This document shows positions 40,701 to 43,492 of a DNA stretch of 43,492 bases, piece by piece. This DNA is from Planctomycetaceae bacterium (lineage in GTDB: Bacteria > Planctomycetota > Planctomycetia > Pirellulales > Pirellulaceae). The translations under genes and the position numbers were made by a program. The stretch spans positions 1 to 43,492 of the forward strand of contig JAIYDN010000089.1 in the NCBI GenBank assembly GCA_027487485.1, given 5' to 3'. The notes below the pieces were generated by a model that searched no databases, was not told the DNA's origin, and was given only the letters and a program-made list of their open reading frames with translations. How positions within the stretch are numbered: position 1 is the stretch's first letter; each line of letters begins with the position of its first letter.

Positions 40701-43492
40701 CTCTTTGTCGACCTGGACGGCCCCGACAATATTCTTGGTTTCGTTTCGCTGGCCAACGACGGCCGTAATGACGATTTCCATCTGCAAAGTCAGTACGGCA
40801 GCTTCCGAAGCATCTCCTTCGCACCGGTAGCAAGTGGCGACGGGACCGGTATTCCCACCATGTTGACTGCATTTGGCAATCCCGCCATCGACACCCAAAC
40901 ATCACCTCTCATCGATCGTGGCGACGACACCGATACGGTCGGCCAGGAGCCCGCTTCGAGCGGTGGTTTCATTAACATCGGTGCCTATGGTGGAACAACA
41001 CAAGCGTCGCTGAGCCCTGCTCGTTACGTCACTGTGACGACTCCCAACGGGGGCGAAGTTTGGGCGCATGGTCAGAGCTTCCCGATTCGATGGCGATCTC
41101 GCTACGACAGCGTCGTGGGCGGAACGTTCAAAATTGATCTAATGCAAGCCGGCAACTCGACACCGGTCACTACAATCGCCGCTGCTGCTTCCGATACTGG
41201 GCTCTTCAATTGGACTATTCCAGCGACGATTACGCCGAATACGAACTATCGCATACGAGTCACCCGTAATGACGTCGAGAATACTTTTGATGAGAGCGAC
41301 GCCAACCTCCAAATCATCGCTCCCATCAGTGTCTACTATGTGAATGATGGTACGGTCTCGCCTGACGACACTACAAGCGCTCCCGGAAGCGACACTTCGG
41401 GATCAGGAATCAGTCCCGATAGCCCACGGGCCTCGATCAGCTCCATCCTCAATTCGTTCCCGATGAAGCCGGGCGATACGATCTTCGTCGACAGCGGAAC
41501 CTACAACCTTTCGACAACGCTTGTTCTGAACGCTGCTTCAAGCGGCATTCGAATTGTTGGCTATAACAACCCGAACTTCCCTAGCCGTTCTACCATCATC
41601 GATCGTGGCAACCTTGGTTCACCGGTGATTCAACTTAATAATGCAGACAATGTGACGTTCGATCGGCTCACCCTTCGCGGTGGCTCGATCGGTATCTTCG
41701 CGGGCAGTACTTCGGATAGCGATACCCTGACCGTCACTAACTCGACATTTATTCTTAATGCCTCCTACGGTATCAGCCTCGACACCACCAATGATCGTCC
41801 TAACTTGCTCGGCAATACCTTCACTGCGAGCGGAAGTGCGAACAACCTTTGGTTGCGATCACCCGATGCAGTTGTCTCGTCGAATACCTTCAACGGTGGT
41901 TTGACAAGCGTCGACGTCTTCGCTGCACGTGCTTTGTTCAGCAACAATACGCATGTCGGCACAATCGCAAATTCTACCGGGATTATCGTCAGCAATCCAT
42001 CCTCAACCCTTACCGATCGAGTGATCGTCCGCGATAGCTCATTCGCCAATTACGGCAATGTTGGAATCAATGTCAACTCGAACAACGTTTTGGTCAGCAA
42101 TAACACGGTTACCAATTCTCGTGTCGGGATCACTGGTTCCGGCGAAATTCGGAACAATGTCGTCCGTGGCTCCACGACCGGTATCGAACTCAATTCTGGG
42201 GGCAATTCCGTTGTGGAAGACAATCGAGTCTTCAACAGTTCGAGTATTGGGATCAATCTTGGCGTCAACGCGGTCGTTCGCAACAACCGTGTCTACGACA
42301 ACAACATTGGTATCCGTTTGGGTCAGAACTTCAACACCACGCTGTCGAATAACTTCGTCTACAACAACACGGCGTTCGGTATCCAAGCCGATAGCGCTGG
42401 TCTCAGCGGCGGTGCTTTACCGACTATCGCTAACAATACGATCGTTCAACCTCAAGGCGATGCAATCCGAGTTGTCAACAGCACTACGCAGAACGTCTAC
42501 GTCAAGAATAACATTCTCCAGGTTGGCTCTGGCTATGCCATCAATGTCGACAGCAACGCTAGCCGCGGCTTCCGCAGCGACTACAACGTCATCCACACCA
42601 CCGGGACCGCCAAGACAGGTCGGTGGGAAAACGTCGATTTCATCAACCGAGCCGATTGGTTCTATGAAGTTGGATTCGATGAGCACAGCCTTTTCGCTGA
42701 TCCCAATTTCATGGGCTTGGCAGGAGCCGACACACAACTTGGCTACAACCGCACAACCGCAGTCGACTACGGCGCCGATGACAGTTTCGCCGTTCAAGTT
42801 GGCTCACCAGCCATCGACGCCGGGGACCTTCTTGATCCGTACTTCCGCGAGCCGCTTCCTAATGGTGGACGCATCAATGTAGGTGCTGATGGAAACACCA
42901 ATTCTGCTCAGGTCGGTACGCTTCAAAGTGTCCAAGTTCTCTCCCCTAACGGTTTTGAGAAATTGGAACAAGGACAAGTTGTCCCCATCACCTTCCGAAG
43001 CAGTAACCTCAAGTCTGTTGAATCGGTCTTGTTGATGAACGTCGGTAGTACGTCCTCAGTCGGAGCGTGGACCAGTTCCAGCCCATATCTCACTAGCGGA
43101 ACCAATGCAACGAATTTTGCGAGCAGCATCAATCTAAGTGGACTAACCGATCCAGCCCCGGCCGGAGTTTATTCGTCCTACGCTCAATCGGGAACCACTG
43201 TCGGCAATCGACTCACTTTGCAGCTTCCAGTTTCTGACGGAACGTACAATGTTCGCTTGCACTTCGCGGAACCTTCTTTTAGCTCGGTTGGGCAACGTCG
43301 GTTTAACATCCTGTTGAACAATAATCAAGTTAGCACCAACTATGATATTGTCCAAGTTTCGGGCGGGATCAATCGCGCCGTGGCCGAGTCGTTTACAGGC
43401 GTCGTCGCCTCAGCTGGCGGAGGTTTGACGATTGACCTCGTGAACGTTCTCAACGGAGCGATCCTCTCGGGTGTGGAGCTTTTCCGACCGAA
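19710..43492 (+). CDS. Giant exported protein, at least 7927 codons, open at right edge: LEPR-XLL motif, beta-strand repeats, RTX, propeller, beta-helix/Kre9 modules, malectin
   Basis: The frame has an in-frame TGA at 19704, a GTG at 19710 and a second GTG at 19722 (either could start), and I found no in-frame stop to 43492. Reading was spot-checked at more than ten places and the domain content is continuous. LEPRLPLAA at residues 33-41 follows a basic leader (KKN...RRLRNLRRVFFEA), the LEPR-XLL arrangement. Approximate residues: long Gly/Ala-rich beta-strand repeat region (224-3041); second beta-rich region with hemagglutinin-like strands (3041-4940); RTX calcium-binding repeats (4945-5300); Pro-rich hinge APTPTPNPPLQPVGPP (about 5320-5336); seven-blade propeller (5347-5741); parallel beta-helix 1; carbohydrate-binding-like jelly roll beginning NLLKNPGFE (6243-6411); Kre9-like domain; beta-helix 2; Kre9-like; beta-helix 3; short Kre9-like; malectin domain (7776 onward, cut by the edge). 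The first half resembles LktA-type filamentous adhesins. Probable calcium-stabilised surface fibre with polysaccharide-binding parts; no catalytic residues were recognised. Confidence 0.9.
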   Translation, partial: MAAIVKKNSSKPVSRNSKHRRLRNLRRVFFEALEPRLPLAADLIYRGTSNVDDLTLFVASDGASPVVQLRQTGTTNVLASVTLDPLTGPTVLVKASQSSDSRGDTLRIDLGSLNKLNTFIASNQGLFTIDFDGGVDGPITLPTLPSFVPLPPAPFANDLVRLEGSGTLGFSLTVISTSDIEVAPGTLQMPGQNLWVQSIATGGSVANADEVTKLFAVPIVGVSMNSGSISAGGVTFQAFANVGLTVQEGEAFNGALRYAAGVGIGLADIDIAGTSQIVATGNLTVEARSSVFVNVLRKPQTDGNAADDLTNDAAIAGAFVFSQADIDIGGSASITVTGLATITADNTTNVMITADGAVGSSFAGGTLATAIVHGDADLTIGGNASLIGTGDVVLTSKSNRQANVTARATPKGADEDGNANTKTKSQQALFDNAVSTSDGELKLAGAAAFSTHTGDTTARIQGGTVRSNNGALKLIATESHAITTLGDGTPNNGDVDGGVGVGVGVSVVNADAIAEVGGNASLRGNSILVEGKILQSNITTTAKSGKSGGLASNSDIGVAGAVAVNVAVSDATAAVQPNANINVISSAFTINASSITNDTVLAEPYFLGGTGTVGIGAAYALNVSDHVTLAEVGTNAGITNLPALTVTSTSKNDVTTTAKAGAAGGVAIGFGVANAIVNHDTIAEFDSGSAFNVAGNLTITADHSGQTTIVGEGVTQTGASVAVAASLGMAWGASTTSANLNRNVNVGGALMVLATGGEQSTVIAKASSNGGDEDGGSVKDQLARIRAEANKQASTLNRGARLIGVGINPTPETNHGEVTIAAAVSLNMLDSKIRASLGVNAQITVGGTTTVRALGNADASSTANGDATTTSSVGVGIAVAMNMVDHTIESTINGGVVLNTRGLTVEADKRVNGQDNTQTFIADATSGASSRKYGFAGSVALNFASTHVIAQVLGGATLAGFTGQSILVKADAKTLTQTKTRPEDSVNGGIVGVGGSFSLSNPNNNTVATIADSVIITGNVSTITINAIANHVSNTEAANGAAGDLGLGAAVSLVIGDNVTDARFGSGAAIALGSVNVQSTHNSQVNLKSDADGAGDWVGLGASVGINLVDEKSSATVARSLSLNGTLNVLAISNTLSSIDAKASAKGARDEAFNFDEELKDILDVGFVKDLLGPLTEIPKAIDVLSAANGDAGAQASILSPQLGIAGALAFADNTSRNTASIASGAVIVTTGATVVSAQGQFDVVSKAVSPSMSGQPGTNGIAAGAAFNDVSFYNQAYVDAGASLRANGVTIEAITPSNQTNDIVAWGSAAARGKGTVGIAGSMAINVANIESKAYIAAASGQLAPAIAKSTSNMTVQSLSRTIPQTLALGGGISTPNGFGGSIGGAVALARLSIDTQAYIDGTAAAAGTLAITANTLVSPSKVSLPVLSFNDAPVATSIALSGSASTGDFGVAGSAGINRYYFKTQAYVGSNAQINQASDIVGLASQNVAIRAEDNTNLSSYAGSIGITIGAAGLGAGLDMGFVTKNTRAYVGTGSRTFAKNGITVGTISNESLSSLAGNFGAGDSVGIAGSSTIYVVDAGSRSYADSDAVLESQGPIAITGSGAFKINAIGTSLGIGVTVGIGAGNMTLLHTDVVESYARTGSSLTAGAAGITIHATSTEDIVGVSAAGGGAGKVGVAGAANYMELNETTRSYVERGATLTANDPNASITSHIDIKASDTTIIVAVAGSLSGSGVVAVGVGADVNTLKKVTTAFIDSGVTATAEGNLFVIAESKEDVSSVAAGLAGSGNTAVVADASLHDFTITTRAFIGDDPTDAMASAGQGNVRALWNIVVDARVASEIDKIVGVGAGAKYVGVSAGIGASRIVKTTEAFIGNGARVHADGQGAVVKVRTGEFTIGDAIDGSTSSNGIEPDAVSRNASANSLSNAAEVGRPSLIGIDLDKDNANEAYDSSVTGRRTITPKVQDHAGLSVTATNYDDIEVYTYALAGGFGALALSTGSSVVSNTTEAYIGNGARINADGPTLGSAQGVLVGAGSDLNQISIAGSVAGGGAISPGIGLTTVREKTLATIHPNAIVKAVDDVFVIAASSQDMLLVGAGLAGGVGLGGAFDMITINNQTLATIGGNVQASGDVVVWADDTSDLDIISGAIGYGAGAGGASVGILKADKLTKAELTSTAVVDALGVGGDVNGVILGTKSTDGKNFNRGSVSGVVVQATSSEDFTSLAIAGGVGTQGAGLAGGVVVTLLNSDTTALINGGSRVNKTLPATPAFDQSVYVNAANKIDGLAFAGAIAFGATGGLAGAVNLATIRNDTLADIGNGAIVGANQDIEVNALSVKELKGITVGGSVSGGIALAGSVAVWTIGSALEKIYSNQNSSGQGGAAQSADALDVSNGQRADTDTVGQAQNALLRSNNFLSGFSDDTPNNQQSSDKRVKNASSFMALRLNEAAPTQAELQNAINSAGAPSGTTARISIGSNNRAGKAIRVTSDEGLALEQLTGAIAVGATGLGAGVTINNIAANSTAQIGGYALSDEIVVDAKLDSDQEYDAYVGAAAQGVALGAAVVTTTDQSVTQAFVANGAELWPKTLSVIALDNRSIDGTAGQLSAGGTLAAGAAFVRLTVDNPTLTETNAFIGDNASIIAVGGVTIKASNAIEVEADVTGISAGTLAGTANFAVVNLQNRVNAIVGNGVGILAGGDVDIQASMSVDGLAKSTGVAVGAGLAAGFSYAEIEMGEGDGMDEVVAGLKDNVRIGSAALRVRSSGPGLAAAGTNPGRRIVSEATAGAGSIFAANGALAVTDSDVSTTTSIGSGGKIYVNSFFLASDNTQRVDSRTDSITVGALAGGLGSTDNEITGNAKVYVGGQTYIEADTIKVFSKNLFIKSEYEENLRATTVSGVSANASRSNTSLGTSSNDRWGARVVFSPGATLKSKNADDDFEVTVQTDIHASDKVVANSVNSVGGLTAAFSLFDAYGLSEIDVQGARLEAPDAGELKLRTRSNVDARTSSSVNMAAGLTGGIYSESDTVVYPMNRIRIMGGDLRAGSVFLQSGNDASGTNIIRASSRSDVLSLSTLPTIPVPLSQVEMIETNVVDIEGASKVRAVKNVFLSAREGLLKRDGLKADGNVRVISTIPYFVDSATDIDSNLVNQVNIAPNALVEGGLLANSTILIEPVSFPGRPSLPVNRLGTPLTTPEKEERGIPASAEYVYAALNPEPIRFDLKPGQVIKVIANANAGGNVDGHYRFVSSATESMLPHEQNYADTSRWQLLSPAEKADLSAPNNTVLVYDSDLVTKLTNSLHNKFYVVRPRELSDVKLVYRNLGTILFGQRQSIIDLIQNHSGNIEAIARYQVRLEAIEATMRDLGLAIPSNRLGVAAVNPSLDTFFVELPKITASPGSIFIQVDGGNPSAYAAMNGYQLRTNSDSAIVINNRSPFILSADNIVMEANRVTGLYNGEYRVFEPGNIYFNSNLLTNNAANAEPSVSILQERHGSILNYDMGGYQSRLVGLTQDLFLTNVINENGPASISNAEGSITVTGEIRSKSTNIVSARDLTINSEDWLNTNRDPWQYVNFSSIAKELFDDAEERRQQGLPAIDQRRVSSIFEIHPSLVFIGGKNLGTEINRDESRILAQGRITITARYLNINGLIQSGVESIDLNIAADFVDPGSTIGFFTPPSKNKFGSTFNSLVGVSFGPENIPIGGRWDTVKKAFVINRIKPTGGEIVVSGQILSTGNGRLKVANGYAKVRIDNQSQYPVILDEIDTTTDRVGKITIINYDIDDDTVKKNEYTLTESHIVEKRFDGIFVPAVPNVSISRIDYVLTQTIQHGLNHSLNYNLKDGLQYVWITGQSLTVETTRTYEKKSFNLVGDFDIDALIADSKLVRVGEPVYRDLEALTISETRESIAGGKIPSYAQDKLYSIDYVRKGDIEVDLSPGITLVRYPARDNNGKVYLYRSGSNARRGTLTQIDYPRDEEWEVATNESANGFVQNPAQGRFESDYSNFTKVPNVREDGGGWLSEKVITTTEVTTQGFRDFFTYTLKADYPIAIELGRRSTTSSVSVISKGGIQATGNITVPVGGFITLQSSAGSITSDPSVTIFGASPAIQAAQEVRLTLEGNRGQVLVTAGGNIDLRSISLDNQSSSFEVGYVVSYDGNVMLDAADGIYQATSLSAIGGNRIELLAARGPIGTSGNPVKANSRHGLGAYAKDDIHYEELTGSINLIRPEAINTIRKELLGSGYTASPGSVVSLNGDVHLVTTSGSIVDSVREDSSVSTTFSELSPTVRAFIQNNASVAQWTEATFNRPASSRFMNFLYPHTNLLGTLPAPVTSEFPNVVGRKVILMAGGVGSQIGSVVDQEVIAIPSNFSVLPPAKLLELTGATPEDVLGVNYALYRYIGPNSSNADLTIEDYSDSSRWQRLGINHRTGSDNRVAVNRSLTNGQTILVEFDQENYGLYKYLGPNATVNLATQDFNIAGRWQKVVADFTTLDETVDLTLGKVIEHRSIIDSLLVRFINDVNVKASRSMSATSSSSTAIESVQDLLIERIVSGGDVILKSGGDVRDTGYSSIAAVALTGNLFLDSNQAITGYLDANFLPIPFRTQIAQTGAIEAFAEDAISIRQVGTDIVVNSVLYPVDSLLVTRAHANGSLSIGVSEGDLKIGRITALDTISLFAAESIIDAHSDAVGRFVNIDTSSRPGDLGADVYLSAEERIGSFLNSLDLAVRGGRLTSFSNGDSYLRNVSDMLAASVQSSSGDIVIFSEGTLLVESIRAIQGMVFITSSRSVIDVDGDPESDIDAKSITIIVSDGSIGEPTDDLEIDTEDSSTSSLIARASQNVFITEKSGRLNVNQAISTFRGDVRLTTIDSSAIGEDINAAVGSVMLAADGMLTLLSSDNLILAGTISAREVEVRGDYRNRDTYGSNVEIGGSITTQFFELQTDDDNDTVVIAAAITLGMVIRTGRGDDDVTAGSGNDWVYGGPGLDILRGDDGDDLLDGGDGIGNELYGGRGNDRIYGSDDGSETDPNFSDTIRFGDYVEAGEGDDRIWTYGGADFVDAGSGLDIVYSGSGSDRILAGSGDDTIYAGPGLAEYIDGDVGNDLIYGSDNGIDTIFGGIGKDQIFGLGGNDVVDGGLDVDTVDGGAGDDTIDGSDGDDYLDGSFGTDTIYGGLGNDEIFGGFGTGDQLLGQDGDDIIRGSNDGADIVDGGLGFDRIFGFGGNDLLRGGADGDIIEGGDGDDTIYGDSGSDTLLGSSGHDVLYAFNNSGAGTDNTVNYLYGDFGTGGNQVGAGRDQLFGNAGADMLFGEGDDDRVTIVNLASFVDYGVGESGTPFDFVAPTPTPNPPLQPVGPPAFELGASSLPTGISELGLWGELSGSASGLGLATDTASSMSYSIASSTTGPVVVWSDARSGNFEIYAARHDGSVWSEMAGSASKGGISKSSTKSIAPSIAIIAGKPTVAWIESSASETHVRVAQFDAAVGPQGTWLALGESLVANGISGLGNAQRPKIVDSSFGPVVVWIQQVGNTQQLHARRFNGTQWEAIGALSDTGSGVSGTSGGIASTDFDVSTRNDAIAISYIGHNMLGVRQIYFKQYDGTTWQEINGSATNDGVGGVLASTFASPTTFNATPTVSYLNNDIYVAWKSFIDESSSIVVAKYTNGTGAPTIVHNRLVTNRDAQPRIVAGGGTLRLFWLEGIDKLAGMKWNGSSFIEETPGEGSQPGLFATGRAASSHAVTIDATGKSTILWENVGIGRVELNLRTQGLALTGRVLTAASGGSSIQQLLDDNALVPGDVIYVVGTVTGNVSIATADSGVTIIGAPGALIVGNIVSNADDVNLYRIGITGNVTSTGNRFSLRDSSVAGRVLFSGGVDSQLINNDITVGGVVLAGGATRSIVRANRISQATNGIALGDPTLAIAGNAIGARIFDNRTSTVATGIRFVVASTGEVYGNSFSATSNGLDLDATFTGLIRNNMITGAPIGVRYDYAAALSDNDITSNTTGVVVTVDSAADGLGFVVGTLPNRIHGNQTGVSLSGRMQNQWITNNTTGVSGSGNLISASLATANLIEGNTTGVNITGAVQFQRLLRNGVAIEAANNQLIANNVLSGNTVGVSVRGKTVTRIIANTMYTPNGDNVRVIDGSSQTEIRNNILWTAAGYDIFVSDNSTRGIFSDYNALYTSGDGKIGYWTKDFTDILDWQQDIFQIDLNSIGTTSVNPRDARPQFYSLARDDFRVFETSARRRLTSPTVDRGDVLNDLALPVGYSNLLKNPGFESNLTDWFASPSGGTNQNITMPNPPAPFDGSRYFYAGTNATTQLTQTVDLLAAGYSSLQLDSRNLLAAFGGRVRVASEDPRDRATLTVTMLDAGDNAIGQSILVRAASTSDRWELIGDHATLPVGVRKIRFQFDAIRQTGSTNDVYLDRAFVSILPGTAVPDLGADGNTSSDIPGSARLRLISPDLYEDRELNKPVDIRWDSFGNTTGSLVQIDLLRDTATGPEFYTSITTGTDDDGAFTWIPANSGLDYGSRGWRIQVTLASEKTVFDRSTEAFTVPENTNTFFVNDASIDNLQYSSASGSNRNTGKVASAPKPYPNNVLRIYSLGANQTLSIDPGVYSLLSPILISNIVGIGDDEGFMMRGGTTSATTLRHANTTTVSPVVELNNADFVTMQNMTLTGGAYGLLVRNLSTNFAADSVSSISNSLGGFRFETGSSAIGLARLRADQNLGAGLYFQGSLGSVTDGVFSNNRGMGIHLVDTGATIVEGNDVFNNTGPNVYGIYATNNIAGSLLNIGNSDVAVGRGNRIRNNSPHGVFASGNVSVAGNTVFNHSASGSVGIAVQGNANIVRNVVFNNFVGMTSSSGEIRENRSYQNTDAGIVVDNNVALTRNVVYSNASGIRSNFNFQGTLSGNIIYANSIVGVSLAGAAASSGTVTLVNNTIVQPIGDALRLTSNSRNVRLRNNILSVGAGYIYNIAPDSQIGFASDFNNLYTTGIGRIALWQNVDRTSLPVWRNTAFTDANSLGADPLFVDLDGPDNILGFVSLANDGRNDDFHLQSQYGSFRSISFAPVASGDGTGIPTMLTAFGNPAIDTQTSPLIDRGDDTDTVGQEPASSGGFINIGAYGGTTQASLSPARYVTVTTPNGGEVWAHGQSFPIRWRSRYDSVVGGTFKIDLMQAGNSTPVTTIAAAASDTGLFNWTIPATITPNTNYRIRVTRNDVENTFDESDANLQIIAPISVYYVNDGTVSPDDTTSAPGSDTSGSGISPDSPRASISSILNSFPMKPGDTIFVDSGTYNLSTTLVLNAASSGIRIVGYNNPNFPSRSTIIDRGNLGSPVIQLNNADNVTFDRLTLRGGSIGIFAGSTSDSDTLTVTNSTFILNASYGISLDTTNDRPNLLGNTFTASGSANNLWLRSPDAVVSSNTFNGGLTSVDVFAARALFSNNTHVGTIANSTGIIVSNPSSTLTDRVIVRDSSFANYGNVGINVNSNNVLVSNNTVTNSRVGITGSGEIRNNVVRGSTTGIELNSGGNSVVEDNRVFNSSSIGINLGVNAVVRNNRVYDNNIGIRLGQNFNTTLSNNFVYNNTAFGIQADSAGLSGGALPTIANNTIVQPQGDAIRVVNSTTQNVYVKNNILQVGSGYAINVDSNASRGFRSDYNVIHTTGTAKTGRWENVDFINRADWFYEVGFDEHSLFADPNFMGLAGADTQLGYNRTTAVDYGADDSFAVQVGSPAIDAGDLLDPYFREPLPNGGRINVGADGNTNSAQVGTLQSVQVLSPNGFEKLEQGQVVPITFRSSNLKSVESVLLMNVGSTSSVGAWTSSSPYLTSGTNATNFASSINLSGLTDPAPAGVYSSYAQSGTTVGNRLTLQLPVSDGTYNVRLHFAEPSFSSVGQRRFNILLNNNQVSTNYDIVQVSGGINRAVAESFTGVVASAGGGLTIDLVNVLNGAILSGVELFRP
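20380..28830 (+). repeat. Gly/Ala-rich beta-strand repeat region (period ~70 aa, ~2800 residues)
   Basis: Units follow a loose pattern: a glycine-rich hydrophobic strand such as GVAGAVAVNVAVSD or GVSAGIGASRI, then T.AxIGxxAxVxAxG, then VxIxAxSxxD. Examples are readable at about 21190, 21370, 21550, 24900, 25260, 25680 and 27200. I estimate 35-40 units by length. This is the architecture of filamentous, LktA-like adhesins predicted to fold as an extended beta solenoid. The repeats are protein-level; the DNA has no long exact tandem copies that I could see. Confidence 0.7.
29418..29505 (+). other. YxF/YxG...DYxDxxRWxxL motif, copy 1
   Basis: Encodes HYRFVSSATE, then NYADTSRWQLL. Shares the spacing and the Tyr-Arg-aromatic and DTSRW ends with copies at 32850-32937 and 33036-33120. 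Confidence 0.55.
32850..33120 (+). repeat. YxYxGPN...DYxDxxRWxxL motif, copies 2 and 3 in tandem
   Basis: Copy 2 encodes LYRYIGPNSS...DYSDSSRWQRL (32850-32937) and copy 3 LYKYLGPNAT...DFNIAGRWQKV (33036-33120). These aromatic motifs appear in other giant bacterial adhesins as far as I recall. Their role is unknown. Confidence 0.6.
34542..35610 (+). repeat. RTX-type calcium-binding nonapeptide repeats (hemolysin-type)
   Basis: Dense GGxGxDxL-type nonapeptides can be read: GGPGLDILRGDDGDDLLDG, YGGRGNDRIYG, FGGIGKDQIFG, LGGNDVVDGG, YGGLGNDEIFGG and EGGDGDDTIYG, roughly 25 units. In RTX proteins these form a calcium-filled parallel beta roll. They usually sit near the C-terminus with a type I secretion signal; here more than 2600 residues follow. 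Confidence 0.9.
35750..36930 (+). other. Seven-blade beta-propeller-like region
   Basis: Seven units of the type PVVVWxxxxGNxxIxARRFxGxxWxxI can be counted, with cores VVVWSDARSGNFEIYAARHDG, PTVAWIESS, VVVWIQQVG, IAISYIGHN, IYVAWKSF, LRLFWLEG and STILWENVG. No sialidase Asp-box or catalytic set is visible, so this is probably a binding module. Confidence 0.7.
36960..38430 (+). other. Parallel beta-helix module 1 with 'DYN' cap
   Basis: Opens with a pectate lyase/NosD-like start (SIQQLLDDNALVPGDVIYVVG) and short coils rich in N-N-x-I/V and TGV turns (RNNMITGAPIGVRY, NNTTGVSGSG). It ends in a cap: RNNILWTAAG, SDYNALYTSGDGKIGYW, then SPTVDRGD. Confidence 0.75.
38436..39288 (+). other. CBM-like jelly roll followed by Kre9-like domain
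   Basis: NLLKNPGFESNLTDWF starts a domain (38436-38940) resembling carbohydrate-binding jelly rolls, with paired strands and a final NDVYLDRAFVSI. It is followed by RLISPDLYEDRELNKPVDIRWDS...GAFTWIPANS...WRIQVTL (38994-39288), the pattern of Kre9/KNH-like domains found in microbial surface proteins. Confidence 0.65.
39300..41000 (+). other. Parallel beta-helix module 2 with 'DFN' cap
   Basis: After NTFFVNDAS the coils show GLLVRNLSTN, VEGNDVFNNTGPNVYGI and IVRNVVFNNFVG. The cap repeats the module 1 pattern: VRLRNNILSVGAGY, SDFNNLYTTGIGRIALW, ADPLFVDLDG, SPLIDRGDD. Confidence 0.8.
41025..41325 (+). other. Kre9-like domain, second copy
   Basis: VTTPNGGEVWAHGQSFPIRW, then FKIDLMQAG, DTGLFNWTIPATITPNTNYR and IRVTRND give a clear Kre9/KNH-like consensus. 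A shortened third copy (LSPNGFEKLEQGQVVPITF) starts at about 42930, just before the malectin domain. Confidence 0.75.
41335..42900 (+). other. Parallel beta-helix module 3 with 'DYN' cap
   Basis: SVYYVNDGTVSPDD and GDTIFVDSGTYNLSTTLVL open the helix. Coils such as VLVSNNTVTNSRVGITGSG and VVRNNRVYDNNIGIRLGQN follow. The cap reads VYVKNNILQVGSGY, SDYNVIHTTGTAKTGRW, LFADPNFMGLAG, SPAIDAGD. Confidence 0.85.
43035..43492 (+). other. Malectin-like domain, truncated by the window edge
   Basis: LLMNVGSTSSVGAW, LSGLTDPAPAGVYSSY, GTYNVRLHFAEPSFSSVGQR and GAILSGVELFRP follow the malectin consensus, including the VRLHFAE strand. Malectin-type domains bind carbohydrates. The sequence stops close to the expected end of the domain. 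Confidence 0.8.

Noticed and set aside
42058-42882. 274-codon plus-strand open frame in another phase
   Set aside because: Overlaps beta-helix module 3 in a different phase; the translation is Ser/Thr-rich and without domains, while the main frame has clear beta-helix and cap motifs.
36960-42900. Active pectate lyase or alginate epimerase
   Set aside because: The fold pattern is that of parallel beta-helices, but I could not identify a catalytic set in any of the three modules.

Overview
The window looks like a chromosomal segment of a planctomycete, probably of the Rhodopirellula/Pirellula group. Four things point there: giant modular secreted proteins starting with the LEPR-XLL-type motif, planctomycete-style dockerin C-termini, an ECF-like sigma factor overlapping a Ser/Thr kinase with a C-terminal WD40/TPR region, and long weakly structured ORFs at moderate GC. 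All five genes are on the + strand. I found no RNA genes, insertion sequences, CRISPR arrays or phage genes. The assignment rests on recognised motifs, not on a search.

Layout. (1) Bases 2-781 are the C-terminal end of a gene entering from the left: dockerin, Gly-rich linker, tail. (2) Bases 989-14404 encode a 4471-residue exported protein. It has an N-terminal sorting motif, about 12 tandem Ig-like repeats, a supramodule present twice (Ig-like, 14-blade propeller block, 'WW' module, cadherin-like), then MBG/YDG-like domains and a dockerin C-terminus almost identical to that of gene 1. (3) Bases 14638-15282 and 15279-19547 are a planctomycete ECF-like sigma factor and a membrane Ser/Thr kinase, translationally coupled by a 4-base overlap. 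(4) From 19710 to the right edge one frame stays open, giving at least 7927 codons of a still larger exported protein. It runs from a LEPR motif through a very long Gly/Ala-rich beta-strand repeat region, a second beta-rich region, RTX-type calcium-binding repeats, a seven-blade propeller, three parallel beta-helix modules alternating with Kre9-like domains, and a malectin domain cut by the window edge.

Reading the locus as a unit: three giant surface or secreted proteins surround a one-step signalling cassette (kinase plus sigma factor). A reasonable inference is that the cassette controls cell-surface or adhesion genes, possibly these ones, but the sequence does not prove it. The points most worth following up are the supramodule duplicated with exchanged propellers, the uncharacterised 'WW' module, the nearly identical dockerin cassettes with a shared extreme C-terminal motif, and the tandem beta-helix/cap/Kre9 architecture.
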